Below are positions 1 to 6,808 of a DNA stretch of 64,000 bases, piece after piece. A program made the translations under genes and the position numbers. The notes under the pieces are model-generated. The model saw nothing but the letters and a program-made list of their open reading frames with translations, made no database searches and was not told the DNA's origin. The stretch is from positions 133,315 through 197,314 of the forward strand of contig NZ_LKPJ01000012.1 in assembly GCF_001443045.1 (NCBI RefSeq), written 5' to 3'. Position 1 is the stretch's first letter. Every line of letters begins with the position of its first letter. Origin of the DNA: Burkholderia ambifaria. Lineage in GTDB: Bacteria > Pseudomonadota > Gammaproteobacteria > Burkholderiales > Burkholderiaceae.

Positions 1-456
1 GTGTTCCGCTGGACCGTGTTCAACGTGGTGGTCGGCAACGCCGACGCGCACCTGAAGAACCTGTCGTTCTTCGTCGACGCGCGCGGCTACCGGCTCGCGC
101 CGTTCTACGACATCGTCAGCACGGTTGTGTATCACGCGCCAACGCACCGGCCCGACCATCGCGGCGATCACTGGCCGCACTGCGAACTGACGATGCCGCT
201 CGGCACCGCGACGCGGTTTGTCGATATCGATGTGGCTGCGCTGGTCGCGTTCGGCCAGGCGCTCGGACTCAGGGAAAAGGCGGCCGCGAGCGAGCTGCAG
301 CGCTTTCTCGAGCCGCTCGATCGCCACGTCGCGCAGACGCTCGATGAAGTGAGGGAGATCGCGCGGCCGGACGCCGGCGAGATGCGCTTGCTGAATTCGA
401 TCGTCGCGATGCCGATCGCGGAGATGGGGCGCGCGCTTCGGCAAACGCGCGATTGA
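1..456 (+). CDS. HipA-family toxin kinase, C-terminal part
   Basis: This is the C-terminal lobe of a HipA-type serine/threonine kinase, the toxin of type II HipBA modules, which in characterised members phosphorylates glutamyl-tRNA synthetase or other targets. The diagnostic stretch is near the visible start: GNADAHLKN (catalytic loop, with the Asp and Asn expected for catalysis and Mg binding), then RLAPFYDIVST, the HipA DxD-type metal-binding region. The frame is open from base 1, so the first codon here (GTG) is probably internal and the N-terminal domain plus any HipB antitoxin lie outside the window. The family is normally 400-440 residues; 151 are visible. Family assignment is firm; whether the kinase is intact cannot be judged. 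Confidence 0.85.
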   Translation: MFRWTVFNVVVGNADAHLKNLSFFVDARGYRLAPFYDIVSTVVYHAPTHRPDHRGDHWPHCELTMPLGTATRFVDIDVAALVAFGQALGLREKAAASELQRFLEPLDRHVAQTLDEVREIARPDAGEMRLLNSIVAMPIAEMGRALRQTRD

Positions 457-735
457 GTGGCGATGGGCCGGCGGCTGCGCTCGGCCCCGCGTTCTGCTCC
501 GGTCTCGTCCGAGGCTTCGGCGCACAGGCGTCACCTGCGTCAAAACCGCAGCGCTGACCGTCTCGTATGAACGTTCCAGGTGGCTATCTTGAGTTGCAAT
601 GTAAATCCTTGAATTTATTGGATATCGTTGGGCGATTTTACGTGTGATACCCCCGCTAGTACCCCGTAAAATTGATGTATTCACGCTATTTCACGCCACG
701 TCACGCGCCGCCAGTCTGACATACCGCGCAGAAAG
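457..735. other. Intergenic stretch with a long-spaced inverted repeat
   Basis: No gene is supported here. An exact 8-bp inverted repeat, ATTTTACG (635-642) and CGTAAAAT (665-672), brackets a 22-base GC-rich centre. It lies between the hipA end and the first gene of the decayed prophage, where an attachment or recombination site might be expected, but no second copy was found. Confidence 0.35.
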
Positions 736-764
736 CAAAAAGGGCCGCCTTGTGGGCAGCCCTT
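736..764 (-). terminator. Rho-independent terminator
   Basis: Read on the minus strand this is an AAGGGCTGCC / GGCGGCCCTT hairpin with one mismatch and a 5-base loop, followed by a run of five T. It lies about 40 bases past the stop of the DUF4760-like gene and would end that transcript. Confidence 0.7.
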
Positions 765-804
765 CGTTTCACAATCGATCGTTATGCGCATCTTGACCGG
801 TGGG

Positions 805-1470
805 TCAAGTCACCTGTGGGTCCCGTCGGTCTTTCCAGCGTTCGTATAGCCACAGCAGGTTCCTATAGGTTCGTGGCCCCTCTCTGCGAAGGTCGCCGTC
901 GTCGCAGTCCGCAAGCATTTCGTGTTCGTGCTTGCGCGAATCCTCGATATATACACGGGCGGCAATAACAAGCCCGCAGACGATGGCCCGAATTGTTTGC
1001 CTTAGCAACCGCTCGTCAAGGTCCGCTTGACGGATTCCTACTGCGATAAATTCGTAGTAGTTCAGCATGTAACGAACAGCTTCGATTCCCTCGGTGTGCT
1101 CCTTGTCGGCCGTCGGCGCGCAGTCGGCAAGCGTGAGCTTGCGGCGCACCCCATCCTGAAGGAGCACTCGATTCAGTTGGTTTCCCTTCTCGATGAATGT
1201 GGCGCTGAGTCTGGACTGGAGCAGGGTATTGACCGTGTGCTGTTTGACAGAATTCTGAATGGACACCAATGAAGTACAAATCCACCCAATAACTGCCGCA
1301 GCAACGGTAAGAACCACTCCCCAGTTTTGGCGGGTGAGGCGGAAGAGAGGGGCGGCTGCATGTGTTTTGGGGTCGGTTCCCCAGTGCCAGAAGCGTTCTT
1401 CACCTATGAGAATGGCCACCAGCGCGACGACAACGAGCAGTAGAAAGGTCAGTATTCTTCTTGGCTTCAT
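805..1470 (-). CDS. DUF4760-like membrane protein
   Basis: A 221-residue protein with two predicted membrane segments (about residues 7-25 and 50-68), then a soluble helical domain of about 150 residues. Size and layout (two N-terminal helices, then a domain with motifs such as MLNYYEFIAVGI) match the DUF4760 family, often seen in prophages and mobile islands; its function is unknown. No ribosome-binding site precedes the ATG: a terminator hairpin ends six bases upstream, and a nine-codon leader ORF lies before that (see the entries at 1477 and 1521). Translation may therefore depend on read-through or on a later start. Family match is from memory of the pattern, not a search. Confidence 0.6.
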   Translation of the reverse strand: MKPRRILTFLLLVVVALVAILIGEERFWHWGTDPKTHAAAPLFRLTRQNWGVVLTVAAAVIGWICTSLVSIQNSVKQHTVNTLLQSRLSATFIEKGNQLNRVLLQDGVRRKLTLADCAPTADKEHTEGIEAVRYMLNYYEFIAVGIRQADLDERLLRQTIRAIVCGLVIAARVYIEDSRKHEHEMLADCDDGDLRREGPRTYRNLLWLYERWKDRRDPQVT

Positions 1471-1476
1471 GGCAAG

Positions 1477-1502
1477 AAAAAAGCCCCTTGGACAGGGGCT
1501 TT
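1477..1502 (-). terminator. Hairpin terminator between leader ORF and gene
   Basis: AAAAGCCCCT and AGGGGCTTTT form a perfect 10-bp stem with a short loop. On the minus strand it is followed by a T run (TTTTTTCTT), the form of an intrinsic terminator. It sits between the nine-codon ORF (ends 1521) and the ATG at 1470, so it would cut the downstream gene off unless it is bypassed. Confidence 0.75.
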
Positions 1503-1520
1503 TCTGGAAATTTGTTAGGC

Positions 1521-1550
1521 TTAAAAGAGGCCGGTACCTTCGTTACGCAT
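1521..1550 (-). CDS. Nine-codon leader peptide (MRNEGTGLF)
   Basis: An ATG with a near-perfect Shine-Dalgarno (GAGGAGGA, six bases before the ATG) opens a frame of only nine codons ending in TAA. It lies downstream of a plausible promoter (1637-1665) and directly upstream of the intrinsic terminator at 1477-1502. The arrangement promoter, short well-translated ORF, terminator, gene resembles a transcription attenuator. It could instead be the stub of a phage gene cut by deletion. The peptide lacks an obvious run of regulatory codons. Confidence 0.4.
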   Translation of the reverse strand: MRNEGTGLF

Positions 1551-1636
1551 AGAGTTCCTCCTCATCATTTGTGAGGCCGCGCTCAGGGTCACAAGGTACG
1601 CCCAAGTGCGGCAATGATTAACTTTGCTGCCCGGAC

Positions 1637-1665
1637 ACTATACATGAAGTTGACTTTGTAGTCAT
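1637..1665 (-). promoter_or_regulatory. Candidate sigma-70 promoter
   Basis: On the minus strand, ATGACT (1660-1665) and TATAGT (1637-1642) are separated by 17 bases. It points toward the leader ORF and the DUF4760-like gene. Prediction by eye. Confidence 0.4.
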
Positions 1666-1831
1666 ACGGCGATTACCCCGTATGGGTTCCAGATGCTTGA
1701 ATGTCGCGGGCCCGCAATTCTACACCGCTAGGTTCATCATTGCATGACGCTACCGGCCGCACAGCGTGGCTGCCAAGGTGTCGCTCCCATCGGCGGTATG
1801 GTTATGCAGATGGGGCCGCTTGCGCGAAAAT

Positions 1832-2096
1832 TCAATGCGTCTCCGCCCCCTGTGTCTCTCTGCCCTGGTCGGGGTAGGCCGTGCGCATTGTGGCCAATTG
1901 TGTGCCGGCGGGGTTTCGCAGCGGCGGTAAGTTCGCGGTCAGAACTCGATGCAGGTCAGTCGCAAGGCGATCACGCGTCGCGTCGTCAATCGGCTGTCCT
2001 ACATCCGGTTCGAGCGCGTCGGCTGCATCGTGAGCAAGAGCGCGTGCGACGTTCTGAAGGCGGGAATGGGGCGAGGGTTTCGATGTGATTGCTCAT
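1832..2096 (-). pseudogene. Small phage gene, frameshifted
   Basis: An ATG at 2096 overlaps the stop of the preceding small gene as ATGA (2093-2096) and begins MSNHIETLAPF, but that frame soon leaves protein-like sequence and stops. A neighbouring frame then reads as convincing protein (for instance LAHDAADALEPDVGQ and DDATRDRLATDLHRVL) to a TGA at 1832. The simplest reading is one small prophage gene of about 85 residues broken by an indel near 2060. No function is known. Confidence 0.4.
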
Positions 2097-2301
2097 TTTC
2101 GATCTGCGAGTGTGATTTCTTCGGCAGCTTTCATGGCGGCTGCCAACAACGCCAGTGCATCAGCGCGCTGCCGTTCGCGGTCGGCTTCGGTAACGACAGG
2201 CCTAGCAGCCGCTCCACGACGGTGCACCAGTCAGGCCCATCAGGATCACGCCGGGTCACTTCGCGGCCGGCGGGCGCGTGCAGGCTGAATTTCTGGTTCA
2301 T
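2093..2301 (-). pseudogene. Small phage gene, frameshifted
   Basis: The start at 2301 overlaps the upstream TGA as ATGA (2298-2301). The first half reads MNQKFSLHAPAGREVTRRD; the second half is protein-like only in another frame (EADRERQRADALALLAAAMK), ending in a TGA that overlaps the next ATG. This looks like a gene of about 68 residues with one frameshift near 2200-2220. It belongs to the decayed prophage block; function unknown. Confidence 0.4.
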
Positions 2302-2516
2302 CGCGCCTCCCTTGCCAGTTCGCTGGCGCGGAACGCCAGATGATCGTCACGGCCGGCCCGGATGAAAGCAGTGGTGACTTCCAGCATCAGCGTTGCGGCG
2401 TGTTGCATCGCGGCTTCGCGCTCGGTTTCGGTGCCATGGGGCGGCAGCAGGAATTGCATGGCGCGCTTGGTGCTTTCCAGCACAGCATGACTCGTTTGCA
2501 TCGTCGTCGGCCTCAT
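2298..2516 (-). CDS. Hypothetical phage protein, 72 aa
   Basis: A short, mostly helical protein (REAAMQHAATLMLEVTTAF). Its ATG at 2516 overlaps a TGA (ATGA, 2513-2516) and its own stop overlaps the next start, the dense packing of phage gene blocks. I do not recognise a family. It follows the broken terminase small subunit in the same direction, so a role in packaging or head genes is possible but unproven. Confidence 0.45.
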   Translation of the reverse strand: MRPTTMQTSHAVLESTKRAMQFLLPPHGTETEREAAMQHAATLMLEVTTAFIRAGRDDHLAFRASELAREAR

Positions 2517-2977
2517 CGGTCAGGTCGGGTTCGGTTTCGGCGGCAGTTTTCAGCGCCAGGGTCAATTCTTCGCGCAGCTTCTGCTTCCAGACGGTCTCGT
2601 TCGTTTCGTGCAGCAGCTGCAGCACCGCACGCTGGGCAACGTTGAGGACGTTCCGCTGGATGACTGCGTACTTCGCTGACCGCGCGCTCGAATTCGCTGA
2701 TTAAGGCGACTTCGCCGCGTTCCTTGGCCAGCTCCAGTTCGGCGCGCGTCGCATCAGTGTTCAGCTTCCGCAGCCGCGCCTTGTTGATTTCTTCGCCAAC
2801 GTCGCCACCAGTCTGGTAGGCGATCAGTGCCTGCACCGAGTCACCGAGCGCCTATCGGTTGCGACCGATCCGCGCGATGGTTCCATCGCCTGCGCGATCA
2901 CGAACCCAGCGCGTCGTCATGCCGAACATCGCGGCAAGATCAGCATCGGTTACTTCCATTTCGAGGATCGCGCTCAT
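2513..2977 (-). pseudogene. Nu1-like phage terminase small subunit, broken
   Basis: Starting at 2977 the frame reads MSAILEMEVTDADLAAMFG, a winged-helix DNA-recognition start as in lambda Nu1 (DNA-packaging small terminase). It meets an in-frame TAG at 2852-2854 in the position of ...GRNR-Y-ALGDSV. It continues in frame with LNTDATRAELELAKERGEVA, the charged helix typical of the family. A second lesion around 2660-2680 shifts the frame: RAVLQLLHETNETVWKQKL and an acidic tail DLTDEADDDANE are read in another phase. The intact protein would be about 160 residues. With a stop and a frameshift the gene is dead; no large subunit (TerL) is present in the window. Confidence 0.65.
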
Positions 2978-3195
2978 GCTGCGGCCCCTCCTGACGTTGT
3001 GAGTACGCGCGACGCTGCGGGTGTCCAGTCTCGATATTCGAATGCCAGACCCTTCCAGGAACGCAGCGCGTCACGCAACCGGCCGGCCCCGTCGCGACTA
3101 TCCAGCGACTGGCGCGTGTCCTGGTTGATCGCGTCGGCCGTCGCCATTGCAGCGGCAATCAGGGCAAAAACGTTGTTCGGATCGACGCCGTTCAT
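2974..3195 (-). CDS. Hypothetical phage protein, 73 aa
   Basis: A small protein, partly hydrophobic at the N-terminus (VFALIAAAMATADAINQD), ending in an alanine/glycine-rich tail. The start at 3195 overlaps the upstream stop as ATGA (3192-3195) and its stop overlaps the start of the terminase small subunit (2974-2977). Position directly before terminase small subunit is common for small phage genes of unknown role. No family recognised. Confidence 0.5.
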   Translation of the reverse strand: MNGVDPNNVFALIAAAMATADAINQDTRQSLDSRDGAGRLRDALRSWKGLAFEYRDWTPAASRVLTTSGGAAA

Positions 3196-3416
3196 TGCTC
3201 GATGCCCCCAGCCTGGCGGGCCTGCTCGATCAGTGGGCCGTTCGGGTCGATCTTGCGCGCGCCACGCGGCGCGGGATGGCGGCCCTTGCCGTATCGGCGC
3301 TTGCCTGCAGGTTTGCGCGGCGCCGCTTTCGGTGCGGGCGCGGGCGTCGGCGCGACTTCGGCAGCGGGTGCCTGTTCGGCGCGGCGGCGGAACAGCTTCA
3401 GCAGAAGGCCCCTCAT
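3192..3416 (-). CDS. Small basic phage protein, 74 aa
   Basis: Begins MRGLLLKLFRRRAEQAP, then a proline/alanine-rich linker and a lysine/arginine-rich segment (GKRRYGKGRHPAPRGARK). An upstream in-frame start at 3470 exists, but the ATG at 3416 is chosen because it overlaps the preceding TGA exactly (3413-3416), as elsewhere in this block. The basic segment suggests nucleic-acid binding; this is inference. Function unknown. Confidence 0.45.
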   Translation of the reverse strand: MRGLLLKLFRRRAEQAPAAEVAPTPAPAPKAAPRKPAGKRRYGKGRHPAPRGARKIDPNGPLIEQARQAGGIEQ

Positions 3417-3622
3417 TCGCTCGCTCCCTGCGGTGCGCGCTGCGCGGTCGCCAGGGCGATGGCCACGCATTCCAGTGCTGTCGCCGTGCGGCGAAGGTCG
3501 TTCACCGCGTGCGCCACAACGGGCGCGGTGATGCTGCCGGCCCCTGCCAACAGGGTGCGATATCGCGCCAGCAGGGTGCTGATTTCGCCGAGTTGATTGG
3601 CGGCTTCGGTGAGAGTGTTCAT
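3413..3622 (-). CDS. Hypothetical phage protein, 69 aa
   Basis: A helical protein starting MNTLTEAANQLGEISTLL (the ATG at 3622 is preferred over an in-frame start at 3640, which has no better signal). It opens the minus-strand chain of ATGA-coupled small genes that runs to about 1832. No family is recognised. A promoter for the chain was not identified between 3623 and 3845. Confidence 0.45.
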   Translation of the reverse strand: MNTLTEAANQLGEISTLLARYRTLLAGAGSITAPVVAHAVNDLRRTATALECVAIALATAQRAPQGASE

Positions 3623-3845
3623 GTTAAATTCGACCGGCAATTTTCGTCGCGCGGCGCACGCCTCGCACTCGCTGTTACCGGCGACGGTCTTGGAGTGCGG
3701 AAGCGGAGCGTGCCCCCGCTTCGCGCCGTTGCAGGAAGACGGCCGGAAACCGACTCACGCGAGTCCGGGAAATCGCGGCTGCGCACAGCTGCGACGCACA
3801 TCACACCACGCTTGCTCGCACTCGCCACCCTACTATCGACATCCC

Positions 3846-5225
3846 ATGGCAACCATCCTGCTGATCGACGACGACAACGCTTTCCGGGAAGGATTGTCCG
3901 AAACGCTCATCGATCTGGGTCACGAAACGATATGTGCGGCCACCGGCGAGCGCGCAATCGCGTTCATCGAAGAAGGTCTTCAGCCGGCATGCGTGTTCCT
4001 CGACATCAGGTTGCCCGACATGGACGGCATAGCGGTGCTCGACAAACTCCGCCGCATCCGCCGCCTCGGTATGGTGCCCGTCGTGGTACTGACGGCCTAT
4101 GCACGGAGTGACAACACGATCGAGGCCATGCGCCTCGGTGCCTTCGATCATCTGACGAAGCCGGTCGGGCGCGCCGATATCGCCGACCTGCTCGAGCGAG
4201 TCTTCACGGCCCACCCGCCAGCCGATGCCGCATTGCATGCGGATACGGCAGCCAACCCATTCGACGAACCTGTTGGTGCCGAGCCCCGCCTGCTCGGCAT
4301 CAGCGAAGCCATGCGCGAGGTCCAGAAGTGCATCGGGCGCGTGGCGGCGTCGGACGCGACCGTTCTCATCACGGGCGAAACAGGCACCGGCAAGGAAGTC
4401 GCGGCCAAAGTTCTTCACCTTGCCTCATCGCGCGCAGCGGGTCCGTTTGTTCCGGTGAATTGTGCGGCGATTCCTCACGAGCTTCTCGAAAGCGAACTCT
4501 TCGGCCACGGCAAAGGAGCGTTCACGGGCGCGACGGTCGAGCGTACCGGCCGCATCGCGGAAGCCCATGGCGGCACGCTGTTTCTCGACGAAGTGGGCGA
4601 CATGGCGCCCTCCATGCAGGCGAAGCTGCTGCGCGTTCTGCAAGAACAACAAGTCACGCCGCTCGGCATCAATCGGCCCATTTCCGTGAATGTCCGCGTG
4701 ATTGCCGCAACCCATCGGGATCTGCATGTCATGGCTGCGAACGGAGCATTCCGCGAGGACCTGCTTTACCGGCTTGACGTCATTCCAATTCGCATGCCGC
4801 CGCTGCGCGAACGACTGGCCGACATCCTGCCGCTCGCGGCTCATTTTCTCGATGCGACATCAAACCCGGGTGTGCGGAAACGGTTATCCATACAGGCAGA
4901 GCGCCGCCTGATCGCGTACACGTGGCCCGGCAACGTACGCGAGCTGCGCAACGCGATGGCGCGCCTGAATGCACTCACGCCCGGCGCCGTCATCACGGAG
5001 CGCGACCTGGCATTTCTCATCGCGGCCGATACCTCGTCTCGAGATCCGGCGCTGCCTGCCGCACTGCTCAATCGTCCGCTGTCGGAGGCACTCGCCACTG
5101 TCGAACGCGAGATGATTCTGCGCGCGCTCGAACTCGCTGGCGACAATCGTGCAAAAGCTGCAAAGCAGCTCGGCATCAGTCGTCAGTCGCTGTACACGCG
5201 AATGGCAAACTTCAATATCGACTAG
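3846..5225 (+). CDS. Sigma-54-dependent response regulator (NtrC family)
   Basis: A 459-residue activator with three domains: receiver (1-120; phospho-acceptor D53 in LDIRLPDMDG, conserved Lys in LTKPV), AAA+ sigma-54 interaction domain (about 150-390; Walker A GETGTGKE at 177-184, GAFTGA loop at 224-229, Walker B LFLDEVGDM), and a C-terminal Fis-type helix-turn-helix (about 415-455, AAKQLGISRQSLY). All functional motifs are present, so it should bind sigma-54 and hydrolyse ATP. The ATG at 3846 begins the receiver exactly; the open frame continues upstream but without protein-like sequence. No sensor kinase is adjacent. A -24/-12 promoter and a palindrome lie just downstream, suggesting that it controls the following region. 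Confidence 0.92.
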   Translation: MATILLIDDDNAFREGLSETLIDLGHETICAATGERAIAFIEEGLQPACVFLDIRLPDMDGIAVLDKLRRIRRLGMVPVVVLTAYARSDNTIEAMRLGAFDHLTKPVGRADIADLLERVFTAHPPADAALHADTAANPFDEPVGAEPRLLGISEAMREVQKCIGRVAASDATVLITGETGTGKEVAAKVLHLASSRAAGPFVPVNCAAIPHELLESELFGHGKGAFTGATVERTGRIAEAHGGTLFLDEVGDMAPSMQAKLLRVLQEQQVTPLGINRPISVNVRVIAATHRDLHVMAANGAFREDLLYRLDVIPIRMPPLRERLADILPLAAHFLDATSNPGVRKRLSIQAERRLIAYTWPGNVRELRNAMARLNALTPGAVITERDLAFLIAADTSSRDPALPAALLNRPLSEALATVEREMILRALELAGDNRAKAAKQLGISRQSLYTRMANFNID

Positions 5226-5242
5226 TGTCGGATTTCCGGACA
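5226..5242. promoter_or_regulatory. Candidate activator site (inverted repeat)
   Basis: TGTCGGATTTCCGGACA is an imperfect palindrome (TGTC-GGA / TCCGGACA with a one-base slip). It lies right after the regulator gene and about 75 bases upstream of the sigma-54 promoter, a normal distance for an NtrC-type enhancer site. Inferred from position only. Confidence 0.35.
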
Positions 5243-5314
5243 TCCGTGTCCGTGTGTGTTGACACTTCCGGTTCCGTCATGCCGGAAAAGCCTTGCCTGG
5301 CCGAACTCCCCATG

Positions 5315-5330
5315 TGGCATATCCCTTGCT
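5315..5330 (+). promoter_or_regulatory. Sigma-54 promoter (-24/-12)
   Basis: TGGCATATCCCTTGCT has the invariant GG (5316-5317) and GC (5328-5329) with the required 12-base phase, and matches the consensus TGGCAC-N5-TTGC closely. It points toward the truncated chemoreceptor at 5522. It is the only strong match I noticed, and it follows a sigma-54 activator gene by 90 bases. Confidence 0.7.
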
Positions 5331-5521
5331 TGCATTGCGCGCAAGTGAAGAATGCGCCGGCGGGTTCCCCTCGCGGACATCACGCGGGGGCACTCCATGC
5401 CGCGCCCGCGTTTTTGCGGCGGGGTTTGAGTGAGCACGGACACATATCCGTAGCCTCCGCGATCGACGCTTCAAACAAGATGAATTAGATCAAATACGGC
5501 AGATACGGGGGCCACCCAGCC

Positions 5522-5790
5522 ATGTTGTTCAGACAGACGACTATGCGAGCCAGGCTTGCATTGACCTTCGGCATAGTGGTCGCGCTGGTTCTATGGGTTT
5601 CGGGGCTCGCACTCGGCGACGCCAACAACGGCGCAATTGCTTCCAATCTCGACGTGACCGAGAAAACCCGTTCTTTAGTGGCGGAGATCCACCGCATCGA
5701 AGCCCGGGATAGCCTCGTGGCCCTCTCGATCGCTGATGCTGCCTTGCATGATCAGCGCGAGCAGGCGATCGTGGGGATCGATTCGGTGTC
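5522..5790 (+). pseudogene. Methyl-accepting chemotaxis protein, N-terminal remnant
   Basis: The start MRARLALTFGIVVALVLWVS (an internal Met; the frame opens at MLFRQTT) is a signal-anchor helix. It is followed by a periplasmic four-helix-bundle start (EKTRSLVAEIHRIEARDSL), as in MCP ligand-binding domains. After about 90 residues the frame turns into non-protein sequence and no HAMP or signalling domain follows, so the gene is truncated; MCPs are normally over 500 residues. The sigma-54 promoter at 5315 would have driven it. Remnant status is clear; exact end is approximate. Confidence 0.65.
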
Positions 5791-6104
5791 GCCCGCTACC
5801 GACCGAGCCCGCCGCCCCAACCGGTGCCTCTGCCAATCAATGCGTGGAACATCGCAATTGACGCGCACCAGTGAACCGGACGCCACTCGATCATTCAACT
5901 GCCTCCGGCTTTCCCGAGCAAGCTGCATAGACGGCCTGGCCGCAACGCAATGAAGATACTCCGGCGGCGGCAATCGCGGTCGGCCCGTGGCAACCCGCCC
6001 TCCGGCGACGGTGTGTGATCCGCTCCGAAGCGAAATGGCCGAAACAATCAGTTGCTGTCCGGACACAACGACTCCCCCCAATGGTTTGAGAACAGGTGAC
6101 AACG

Positions 6105-6374
6105 ATGAACGTACAACCGATCCAGAGCACGCTACTGGTTCTGCCCAAGACAGCCACCCTGCGCTTTTCCGCTTATGGATTTGGTTGGGGATATCGTGCG
6201 TTTTCATTGCCATACGGAATTGTCCGTGCACGCCTGGGCGCCGGGGATACGAGCGAGCAGCAGATGAGACTCGCCTTCGAGCTGAACAGACCTCGGATCC
6301 TCCGCGCCGTGGAGCCGTGCGCCCAGACGCCGTATCGAGGCGAGATCATCCCCGTTCCAATCGAAACACTGTAG
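6105..6374 (+). CDS. Hypothetical protein, 89 aa
   Basis: Begins MNVQPIQSTLLVLPKTATL and keeps protein-like composition to the stop, with no membrane segment. A GTG three codons upstream (6096) is also possible, but it overlaps the AGG that would serve as ribosome-binding site for the ATG at 6105. I recall no characterised family. It sits alone between the chemoreceptor remnant and the diguanylate cyclase. Confidence 0.5.
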   Translation: MNVQPIQSTLLVLPKTATLRFSAYGFGWGYRAFSLPYGIVRARLGAGDTSEQQMRLAFELNRPRILRAVEPCAQTPYRGEIIPVPIETL

Positions 6375-6808
6375 ATGAGGTCATCCAGCGCACGTGGTCT
6401 GCGTGGCCGATCATCGCCTCGGCCACTCATCCGCTACGGGGATGGCACTGCCCTCCGGGCGGCACGGCCCGGCATCGAGAAGACGATCACGCCCGGCAAG
6501 CCGAGATTGACCGAGACAGTGACTTGCGCGAACACCCGGTCGCGATACGTCGCGGCGACAACGCCGTTACACGGGTTGGGCGGCTCCCGGTTGCCGATGA
6601 GCGATTCGAATGCGGCAGCGGCGATCGCAGCGCTGGCCCCATGTTCGATGAAAAATGCCGGCCGGAGGCGGAAGGCGTGCGCATGCTTGCGCCGCCGATG
6701 CAACCGATCGGCAGTCATGCGTGCGTCGATTTCGACGCAATGCTGCCATCAGCCCGGATTTGACCTTCCCTGCTGTACCTGCAGCCATCTTCCCATACGA
6801 GCACAAGC
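6375..6808. other. No supported gene
   Basis: Open frames exist on both strands (for example 6434-6718 minus), but none has a convincing start signal or recognisable motif. The region between the chemoreceptor remnant and the cyclase probably results from deletions. Confidence 0.4.

Noticed and set aside
457-735. tRNA gene as prophage attachment site
   Set aside because: No cloverleaf, T-loop GTTCRANTC or acceptor-stem pairing was found.
6434-6718. A 94-residue minus-strand gene
   Set aside because: It has some hydrophobic, protein-like segments, but no ribosome-binding site, no recognised family and overlapping open frames on the other strand. Left as unassigned.
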